From: Closterium sp. NIES-65
Lineage: Eukaryota; Streptophyta; Zygnematophyceae; Desmidiales; Closteriaceae
Length of the DNA stretch: 64,000 bases
Assembly (NCBI GenBank): GCA_948144175.1
Contig: CANXME010000886.1
Location: 248,001 to 312,000 of the forward strand
Direction of reading: 5' to 3'
In this document: in pieces, positions 1 through 9,100 of the stretch
How positions within the stretch are numbered: the stretch's first letter is position 1
How the letters are laid out: each line of letters begins with the position of its first letter
The notes under the pieces: generated by a model
The model's database searches: none
The model's input: the letters and a program-made list of their open reading frames with translations, nothing else
Told to the model about the DNA's origin: nothing
Position numbers and translations under genes: made by a program

Positions 1-2025
1 TGCGTCAGCGTCCTCCTCCCGTACCTGGCACGCACCGGATGTCTCTGCGTCCGTCTACTACTCCTCTGCGTGCCCCTTTGCCTTCTCCTCCTGCGTCCTC
101 TCTTCCTTCTCTTGCCGACCCGGAGTCGGACTCTCTTCGTGCTGCCAGTCCTACTGTCACGCGTCTCCTTGCTACTGTTGTCACTGACCCTTCCTTTGAG
201 TCCACTGCTGCGTCTGCCCTAGTTGCTGAGCTCGTCGACTTTGCTACTAGCTGTCGCCTAGACTACGCCGCCAGTCTTGTTGCTGAGTCTGAGTCTGTCT
301 GTCCTCCGTCCGTCAGGGGTGAGTTAGCCCTTGGCACGGACGTCCTTGAGGACAGGCAGGAGGAGTTCCAGTGCTTGGCCACTGCTTCACCTCATCTCGT
401 GTCCGTACTGCTTACCCCTGAGGGAGACCCGGATGCACTTGACATCCCGACTCCACGCTCTTACGCGGAGGCGATAGAGGGTCCCTACTCCTCTCAGTGG
501 GAGGCAGCTATGGACACAGAGATGGCTTCCTGGAAGTCCACAGGCACCTACGTTGACGCTGTTCCCCCTCCTGGGGTGAACATCGTCAGTGGCATGTGGA
601 TTTTCAGGGTGAAGCGACTGCCGGGTTCTCCGCCTGTCTTCAAGGCGCGTTACGTGGCTCGTGGCTTCAGTCAGCGGCAAGAAGTTGACTACTTTTAGAC
701 CTTCTCTCCCACCCCGAAGATGACCACTCTTCGGGTACTTCTGCACATAGCTACGCACCGTGACTACGAGCTACACTCTCTTGATTTCAGTACTGCTTTC
801 TTGCAGGGCAGCCTGCACGAGGAGATCTGGCTGCGTCGCCCACCTGGTTTCACTGGGTCTTTTCCTCCTGGCACCCAGTGGAGCCTCCGGCGGCCAGTCT
901 ACGGTCTCCACCAGGCACCGCGTTAGTGGCACGACACACTGAGGACTACACTTGCGGCTCTTCGGTTTGCTCCCTCTACTGCCGACCCGTCGTTGTTTCA
1001 GCGCACCGACACTTCATTGCCGCCGTTCTACATCCTCGTGTACGTCGACGACTTGGTCTTTGCCACAGCTGACACTGCTGGACTCGCCCACGTGAAGTCC
1101 GAGCTGTAGAAGAGACACACGTGCACTGACCTGGGTGAACTGCGCAGCTACCTTGGCTTGCAGATCACTCGGGACAGAGCACGCCGCACCATTACCCTGA
1201 CTCGGTCACACATGGTGCAGCAGGTCCTTCAGCGCTTCGGCTTCTCGTACTCCTCGCCTCAGGCCACTCCTCTGCCTACTCGCCACTCGCTCTCAGCTCT
1301 GCCTTCGGATGAGTCCGTAGAGTCGAGTGGCCCGTATGCAGAGCTTGTTGGTTGCCTCATGTACCTGATGACCTTCACACGACCTGACCTTGCATACCCT
1401 CTTAGCATTCTCGCACGCTATGTTGCTCCTGGGAGACACAGACCGGAGCACATGGCTGCAGCGAAGAGGGTGTTGCGCTACTTGTGCAGTACGTCAGGCA
1501 TGGGGCTTGTGCTTGGAGGGCAGAGTCCAGTGGTCCTCACTGGGCATGCAGACGCTTCTTGGGCTGACGACCAGGCTACGCAGCGGTCGTCACAGGGTTA
1601 CACCTTCAGCCTTGGTTCCGGCTCTGTCTCGTGGAAGCCAATCTCGCTCGTCTTCTGTTCTCGGCTCCAGTTGTGAGGCTGAGATCTACGCAGGAGCCAT
1701 GGCTGCACAGGAGCTTTGCTGGCTCACCTACCTGCTGACTGACCTCGGAGAGCCGCCTCGTTCTCCTCCTGTGATGTACGTAGACAACAAGGCCATGCTG
1801 GCCTTGTGCCGGGAGCAGCGACCGGAGCACAGAACGAAGCACATTGCTCTCCGCTACTTTCTTGCTCATGAGCTGCAGCAGCGTGGTCAGCTGCGTCTTG
1901 CGTACGTGGCCTCTGAGGCCAACACAGCTGATATTTTCAACAAGGCGCTTGCGCCTTGTGACCATCAGCGCTTCCGTACTCAGCTGGGCCTTGTGCCTAC
2001 TTTGCCTCACTTGCTCACCTCTTGA
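1..2025 (+). pseudogene. pol: copia polyprotein fragment (RT and RNase H), disrupted
   Basis: The translation covers the end of the linker, then the RT region from SYAEAIEGPYSSQW, the RT core with YVDDLVFAT, and RNase H with GHADASW, SCEAEIYAG, YVDNKAM and the conserved C-terminal segment ending in LLTS. Comparison with the intact copy at 59025-64000 shows nonsense changes at about 696 (CAG to TAG), 924 (GAG to TAG) and 1107 (CAG to TAG). A frameshift near 1635 moves the last part of RNase H to another frame. The element cannot make a full polyprotein. These are inactivating mutations in a copy of a known family; there is no sign of a host gene. Confidence 0.88.
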
Positions 2026-2237
2026 CCTTGCTTGTACTGTTACATATATATATACCTGCTCTTGCTTGTCTAGCCTTCTTTATATATATGTACTCCTGCA
2101 TGTGAACTGGCCTTGTGGCCTTGAACTTGTGCTCGGAATGTGTGGTGACTTTGTGATCCACCCTGAGCTTGCTTTGCTTTGCTTTGCTTGACTGGTCTTG
2201 TGACCCCTTGTTCTCCCCCACTTTGCCTATGGGGGTG

Positions 2238-2365
2238 TGTCTGAACATTATAGCTCATGCATGTTGTGTAGGCTATAGTGGGGTAGCCCATAAGGGGTAC
2301 AACCCAATTAGGGTTAGTACTTGTACCCAACTCATTCATAGTTCATTCATTCTCGTTTCTTCTCA
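2238..2365 (+). repeat. 3' LTR (128 bp) of the copia element at the window start
   Basis: Begins TGTCTGAACA and ends TTCTCA. It matches both 128-bp LTRs of the element at 24068-31417 with a few differences. It carries a telo-box-like TTAGGGTTAG block. Confidence 0.9.
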
Positions 2366-3297
2366 CGCCAGGCCCGCGCGCGGCCAGTATGGGCTGCGCC
2401 AGGCCCGCGCGCGGCCCGTACGAATTGCGCCAGGCCCGTGGGCGGCCCGTTCTTCGCTGCCCTTGCGCTGCCCGCTGTCCCCCGTGCTTTTGATGGCGCA
2501 CCACCTCTGCTGCTGCCCGTTCTCCTGGATTAGGGTTTGGGGATGGGGGGTATGGGGGTGCAGCTTCTGTGTGCCGTCCCCTGCTCCTCCTCCTCCTCCG
2601 TCTCCCAGTGCTGCAGCTGCCGCTGAGGGGGGGTGGACTTGTTGGAGCCATCGGAGTGGTACTAAGGGGGGTGAAGGGGGAGTGGAGCTAGGGGTGAAGC
2701 AGGGCATGTGTGTTAGGGGGGGTGGGACTGTTTGGGGAGGTTGAACGAAGGTTGCTGTCGTGTCGCGAGCAGCACCTGTAGTCCGGGGAGTTGCTCCGGT
2801 AGCCCAGTCGCAGCCACCTGTGCCAGTCGCCCGTGGGACCGTTGCTCGTCTGCCGCTACTTTTAGCCGCGGGGCCAGTTACTCCAGTAGTCCGGAGCGCT
2901 GTTCCGGTTGCCGCTGTGCCAGTGTGCCTCCTGTTGCCCGTGTGTCTGCAGCTTCAGTCGTCGCCTCCTATCTCCTCTCCTCTTACAGTCTTGCCTCCTC
3001 CTCCTCACTTGCCCTCTGCGATAGCCTCTAGCTTTGCTCATAATTGTGAATTTTAAACTATTGCTTCTTGTACTTGTGCTCAGAATGTGTGGTGACATTG
3101 TGATCCACCCTGAGCTTGTTGTGCTTTGCTTGCTCTGCTGATTACACCCCACTTTGGCTAAGGGGGTGTGTCAGAATGTTATGCTCTAGCTTGTAGTGGG
3201 GTGCTCTATAGCAAGTACAACCCTTCTAGGGTTTGCTATTTGTATCCTCATTCCTGCTAGTGAACCTCCTCTTTGCCTAAACTGTTTCTTGCCTAGC
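2366..3297 (+). mobile_element. Non-autonomous short LTR element, 3' part
   Basis: Starts inside a GC-rich leader made of ~31-bp units of the type CAGGCCCGCGCGCGGCC. It continues through a Pro/Val/Leu-rich pseudo-reading frame (2760-3056) and a 3' region with TGTGATCCACCCTGAGC, which is conserved in all copia-like elements here, and ends in an LTR. It is the same family as the elements at 21526-23187 and 42734-44266 but on the opposite strand. No protease, integrase or RT is present. The 5' half is missing because the element at 1-2365 inserted there. The right end is approximate. Confidence 0.7.
3169..3297 (+). repeat. 3' LTR of the non-autonomous element (right edge approximate)
   Basis: Starts TGTCAGAATGTTATG after a polypurine tract (AAGGGGGTG). 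It shares the block GTAGTGGGGTGCTCTATAG and the inverted repeat AACCCTTCTAGGGTT with the LTRs at 21526, 23058, 42734 and 44138. The end is set by the 129-130 bp length of those LTRs; no clear CA terminus is visible. Confidence 0.6.
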
Positions 3298-3313
3298 TAG
3301 GGCTTTCCTAGCT

Positions 3314-4483
3314 ATGGCGCCTTCTTCTACTGCTTATCTTCACACGCCGGGCCATGCGGCGCAACGACATTCGTTGCCGCAGCGAAATCAGGGAGGCCGC
3401 CGATCAGGATCACGTCGCAGTTCTACTTGCCAGGAGCAGCTCCTGCAACTCCTGATGCACCTCTTTGTCCGTCCGCACGAGTACAATTTCGACGAGACTG
3501 CCCTGAATTTGTTGGTCTTACCTCGCAATACGTACGGTGGTGCGCGCGTGGCGGGGCGGAAGTTGGGAAGGAGCGCCTCACCGTCAGGTTGCTCATGAAC
3601 ACGGACGGTAGCTGTGCATTCCGCCCCTTAATCATCTTTAAGGCTAAGCGCCCGCACGACTTTCTTCCCGATTACGACCTGGAGGAGCTACGCTACTAGC
3701 GTCACACCACTAAGGGATGGATGACGGCGCCGGTAAGCATTAGAGTTATTGCTCACATTCGCGCACATCCGATTTGATGTTGTTTGGTTTGCCAATATGA
3801 TTCACATATGCTTCACACTTATGCGTTTCTTTTGTGCCTACGCATTTCGTGCAGCCTTTCACACACTTTATTGGGCAGCTCAACGCCGCCATGGTGGCGA
3901 GGACCGCCAGGTCGTCATACTCTTGGACAATGCGAGCAGCCACGTCATCAGGAGCGACGCCGCCACATCGGAAGACCTTTTCGGCTTCCGCACTTGGGGC
4001 ATCGGCAACTTCAGGCTTGTCTTTCTGCCGCCCAACACGATTGCCTTCACGCAGCCGCTCGACCAGGGGCTGATCGCAACAACTAAGGCACGCTACTGCG
4101 TGCACTGGCTTCGTGCGGCCACGGCCAGTTGGCAAGATGCGGGCGCCATGCCCGTGATGGCACGATACCGCCCGAACATGCGCGACATCATCGCCTGGCT
4201 CTCGAACGCTTGGATGAACATCCTCGTGCGCACGATCCAGCGTTGCTGGTGGCACACGGGGTGCATGCCGTGCTCGTGGGCCATGCACCTGGCGCATGTT
4301 GGCCTCGACGGCGGCAATGGCGCGAATGCCGCTCTCCCCATCGACCTCGACGAGGACATCGGGGATGCCGGCATCATGATCGCCCGTCTTGGCCTAGAGC
4401 CTAGCGCTATGCCGGCCACTGCATTTGTCGTCATCGACGACAACCAGCCCACGTGCGCTGAGCTGCTTGCCCTTAGCCCGTAG
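3314..4483 (+). pseudogene. pogo/Tigger-type DDE transposase-like gene, broken
   Basis: The catalytic core of DDE_1-superfamily (pogo/Tigger/jerky) transposases is readable in pieces: YNFDETALN (first Asp, ~3490), KERLTVRLLMN and PLIIFKAKRP (~3565-3650), GWMTAP (~3715), then after an intron FTHFIGQLNAAM, VILLDNASSH (second Asp, ~3925), LPPNTIAFTQPLDQG (third Asp, ~4055) and the C-terminal RDIIAWLSNAWMNILVRTI. A GTAAGC donor at 3733 and a CAG acceptor ending at 3854 give a 122-nt intron that restores the WMT..F..LN motif. Frame changes near 3550 and 3900 and a TAG near 3697 break it, unless there are sequence errors. A further Ala-rich C-terminal segment may continue to ~4735 in another frame. 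No terminal inverted repeats were found, so it may be a dead transposon or a decayed domesticated gene. Confidence 0.72.
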
Positions 4484-6193
4484 TGGGGTATTCAGGCGCC
4501 ATGGTATTCCGTCATAGGAGGCACCCTCCACCGACCCAGAGAGCAGTGAGGCGCGGCGTTATGCACGAGCGGCGAGCGAGATGCTCATTAGCTACGCACG
4601 TGCCACCGGCATCACGCCGCGCAACCTTAGCGCGCTTTTCGAGATCAATAACCCTATCATCGTCGACCACATGGAGCGCGCCAGCTCCGCGCTGAACCTA
4701 AACACGACGCCGCCGCTCGCTCCCCAACCTGCTTAGCGACTCCAACGCAGGCTCCTGTCGCCACCACGCAGGCGACCACTCCTCGACACCGCTGACGCAT
4801 TCTACCTGCGTGGATGTATGCGCCTGCTCCCACCCACCATCAGCTTATTGACTCTGACGTGAGTGCCGTCATGAACGGCTATGTGGATGCCGCGGAGTGG
4901 ATGGCTTTGTGAAGGGGTTGGTCACCCCTTAGAGGAGAACGACTCTTATCGGTGCACAGATTTGCAGATCTTGTACACAATTGTGCACTGTTAGTAGCCC
5001 CGTGTGTTGCTTCATGTGCACAGCTGTGAGTCTGGGATTGGCCGAAGTGAGATGGTTGCATGTTCATGCCTGTTTGTGAGTAATTATGTAATCGGGTGCT
5101 ACAGAAATGGAAAAACAATGTGGTAACACTGGTAACACATATCAAACAACCACAACCACCCTACACTGTTGTGGTTTAACTTAAACGGGGTGTTACACAT
5201 TCCAGTTAAACGCCCACCATGACCGAGGCGAAGTGCGCGGAATTGCGCGAAATGGCAAATCAGTTATATACCCTCTTCACAAGGCTGGTATGGGGGACTC
5301 AAACGCGAACAGGTGTACAGCACACCGAGGTTTGAATGAGAGGTGTTCATGTGGGGGAGGGGAGGAGGACGGGACGGGAGAAACAAACAAGGTTTACTGT
5401 AGTGGTCCAATGTTTAATTTTCACCAGTCCATCCGGGCCCTGGTGGGTTCGAACCCACCAGCATTTGCATCAGCAGATAGCGAAGCGACTTCCCTTCGTC
5501 GTGAATGTACAGTACAAGTTTCACCAGTTTGGGTTTCACCTCGAACACGACAAGGTCCTGATTTTGGGTTGGATGTCCCCGCCGTATGATGCCATGGTGC
5601 CACTCAGCAGCACAGTGGGTGGAAATGAATGGGCGATGATGGGGAAATCGGATCAAGACTTTACCGTCGACTCTTTCGTTTATCTGATGCCCCACTTTCC
5701 TTGGAGCTGCCCTAAAATCGCAACCAACGATCGCGGTCATCAACAATCACACCCTTGACACGGAGTTGGCAGGAATGCAGTACACGTACACCCAACGAAG
5801 TACTAATTCTTGATCTGCGTCTCGGATCAGAACGGGAAAACAGACATGGAAACACATGCGCGCGGGCCCACTGCACCATTTGGCCATCTTTGAACCAGCA
5901 CATCGGATCTCTTCAACCTCATAGAAACGGACAAAAGCCTCCACGACAGACAAATCATTGCTGGATCAAGCTTTCAAGTTGATAGACCCATGCTTCTACA
6001 GTAAGAAGCAATAGTACACTGTAAAAAAAATCATAAGTGCCAGATTCAGGGAGAGATATATGCGGATCACACTAATGGTTTGAATCCCCCTATTACTCCA
6101 TTGGCAAAAGAAATATATGGAAACATCAAATTTGGCGCATACTATTTATCTTGCCTACCACTCCCTACAAGTCTTATGCACGTTGTGCTTATT
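4484..6193. other. Intergenic region; no gene recognised
   Basis: Up to ~4735 there are remnants of the transposase-like C-terminus. A 7-bp hairpin (AAGGGGT/ACCCCTT) lies near 4913-4935. A tRNA T-arm-like palindrome (GTGGGTTCGAACCCAC) lies near 5448-5465 without a complete cloverleaf. At ~5185-5199 the minus strand reads TGTAACACCCCG, which resembles a plant Ty3 LTR start, but no partner was found. The rest is AT-richer unique sequence that should contain the 3' end and polyadenylation region of the minus-strand gene ending at 6194. Confidence 0.5.
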
Positions 6194-9100
6194 CTAAAGC
6201 ATGCGAACAAACGTCTGGTGCTCGGGGTGGCGGTAGTTGCGGTTGTACCAATACCATCCACCGTATCCGAGCACTCCAATGGCGACGATAATGACCAGCA
6301 CGAGAGCAACAATGGCACCCGTGCTCGGCCCGCCGCCACCACCAGAGGGTGCAGGCGCCTTGGCAGTGGTGGTATTGTAATCCTGCAAAAACAGACGGGG
6401 GAAGGTAAGGAAGAATACCTCATTTCATAAGCTGCCTCAAAATTCAAGAACCATCACAACAGATCAGATCACAGCAAGGGTAGTGCAGGGTGGTTGCAGG
6501 CCATGCAGCCATCTGCTTCTAACCCACTCAGGTCCCTCTCCCTCCCTTCTCACCTTCTCTCCCCATACGGTCACTACACACTCCCATGTGTCTGCCTTTA
6601 GCTCTCTCCCCCTCCTCACCTTCTCCTTGGCACCGGGCAGGTCATCAAAAGTGTCTGAAATCTCCTGCGGCTTGTTGATGCCGCCCGGGATGATGGCAGG
6701 CTGGGCGGCCATCTGCTTCATGAGATCCACCTTCCAAGTGGGCGGCAGTGGGCCCGGGCGCTCAATGTAGTCCAGGTTGGGGTTGATGTCGTAGCTGCCA
6801 AGCACCCACTTGCTCTTCTCCTGAAGGATAGAGAGTACACAAGAGGGAAATAGGTCAGGGACAGGGAGTGGGGCGTTCAATGTAGTCCAGGTTGGGGTTG
6901 ATGTCGTAGCTGCCCAGCACCCACTTGCTCTTCTCCTGCGGTGGGAAAGGAGAAGAGGGCATAGCGATTACACACTCGAGGAGTGAGAAGGCACACAGAT
7001 GGCAGTGGGCCGAAATGTTCAGGCAGGTGGGACTGACCTTCCAGGTGACGTCATAGAGCGTGTAGAACCCGTATTGGGAAGCAGAGGCCATGAAACATGT
7101 GGGAATATCTCCAGCAATGCTCACAAAGACTGACCTTCCAGGTGACGTCAATGAGGTTGTAGAACCCGTATTGGGGCGCAGAGGCCTCCGTCTGCCTCTC
7201 CCCTGTGGTGCTGTTGAACGAGACGGTGCCAGAGGCGCCGTTGAACGCCACACACTGCGAGGGGATGCCTCGGAAGCAGTCCAGCAGTAGCGGCGCCGTT
7301 ACCTCCTTGCCTGGCGACACAAGGACGACCAGTGGGAAGATGCAGGACAACAAAGAGACAGACAAAAATTGGTGCTGCGGCCACAAGACATGAAGCAACT
7401 GCGCCGACCAACAATGAAAAAAACAAAACAAAACAAAACAAACAAACTTCAAACAAACGAGGCCCTGTACCTTGGTCAACGACAATCGACTTGAAAGCTT
7501 CAAAGAATGCCCAGATGGAGTCAATCAGGTTGGTGACGTAGGCTCGGGCTTCGGTGAACTGCACAAGTCAAGGTGGCAGGGGAGGGAGGCAAGGCAGAAG
7601 ATACAGAGAGGGAGCAGTCAAATGCAAGAGACAGTGGGGAGGGGAATGCCTAGATGGAGTCAAAATCAGGTTGGTGACATAGGCTCGGGCTTCGGTGAAC
7701 TGCAAAAGTCAAGGTGTGAGGGGAGGGAGTTAAGGCAGCAGATACAGAGAGGGAGCTGTCAGATGCAAGAGACAGTGGGGCGGGGAATGCCCAGATGGAG
7801 TCAAAATCAGGTTGGTGACGTAGGCTCGGGCTTCGGTGAACTGAGAAGGGTGGCAGGGGAGGGAGGCAAAGCAGCAGATTCAAGGAACCGTGAGATGCGA
7901 GAGACTGCAAGACTGGAAAGTGCAAGGCCAGCTTGAGTAGATTAGGTTGGTGACATGGGCAGGGGCTTGACAGGTAGAATCAATTAGGTTGGTGACATGG
8001 GCAGCAGCTTCACAGGTAGAATCAATTAGGTTGGTGACATGGGCAGCAGCTTGACAGGTAGAATCAATTAGGTTGGTGACATGGGCAGGGGCTTGACAGG
8101 TAGAATCAATTAGGTTGGTGACATGGGCAGGGGCTTGACAGGTAGAATCAATTAGGTTGGTGACATGGGCAGGGGCTTGACAGGTAGAATCAATTAGGTT
8201 GGTGACATGGGCAGGGGCTTGACAGGTAGAATCAATTAGGTTGGTGACATGGGCAGGGGCTTGACAGGTAGAATCAATTAGGTTGGTGACATGGGCAGGG
8301 GCTTGACAGGTAGAATCAATTAGGTTGGTGACATGGGCAGCGGCTTGACAGGTATCACAGTTATTCACAGCGGCACGCACGGGCTGCCGTGAACTGAGGG
8401 AGACAAAGGGGAAGCGAGGGCGGTGGTGGGAAGAGGGAAAGTGACTTCGTCGATGCAAGAGATTGCAAGCTTGGAAGGTGGAAGGTGAAAGGTGGAAGGC
8501 CAGATAGAGTCAATTAGGTTGGTGACATGGTGAACCGAAGTCCTTCTGTGAACCGAAGGCCTTCTGTGAACCGAAGGTCTTCAGTGAACCGAAGGTCTTC
8601 AGTGAACCGAAGGTCTTCAGTGAACCGAAGGTCTTCAGTGAACCGAAGGTCTTCAGTGAACCGAAGCAGTCCAGGCACATACCCGGGGGGAGGCGTCGAG
8701 CGTGAGCAGGCCAGGGTACTCCTCGTGCGCCTTGGTGCCACCAAGCTGCCGGCTTTCAGTCACTGACAGCACGCACATACCCTTGGGGAAGCGTCAAGCT
8801 TGACAGCTAGCTATCACAACAACACGTGCATACCCGGGGGGAGGCGTCGAGCGTGAGCAGGCCAGGGTACTCCTCGTGGGTCTTGGTGGCCCAGAAGTCC
8901 TTGAACTGGTTGAAGGGCGACGTGCGCGGATGGTAGTTGCCCTCTGCGCGTGGGGGGGAGGATCAAAAGGGTAGATAGGGGGAGGGCAGGGAAAGAGGCA
9001 GGGACAGGGAGAGGGGGACGGGGAGGGAGAAGAGCGAGAACAGGAGAACGAGAACGTGAGCAGGCCAGGCTACTCCTCGTGGGTCTTGGTGACCCAAAAG

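Larger units (their letters stand above)
1..2365 (+). mobile_element. Ty1/copia LTR retrotransposon, 3' part only
   Basis: Only the 3' part of this element lies in the window: the end of the integrase-RT linker, reverse transcriptase, RNase H, the 3' untranslated region, a polypurine tract (ATGGGGGTG type, just before 2238) and the 3' LTR. It belongs to the same family as the element at 24068-31417: the LTR length is the same (128 bp) and its sequence nearly so. The sequence directly after the LTR is the GC-rich leader of a non-autonomous element, so this copy inserted into that element. The target duplication cannot be checked because the 5' end is outside the window. Confidence 0.9.

Noticed and set aside
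5185..5199. Solo Ty3 LTR starting TGTAACACCCCG on the minus strand
   Set aside because: No polypurine tract, target duplication or second LTR was found; a 12-base resemblance is too weak.
5440..5470. tRNA-like T-arm (GTGGGTTCGAACCCAC)
   Set aside because: I could not build a matching acceptor stem, D-arm and anticodon arm on either strand; a lone palindrome is not enough.
7936..8358. CRISPR array
   Set aside because: The units are contiguous 42-bp repeats without spacers, in a eukaryotic intron, and derive from a neighbouring exon.
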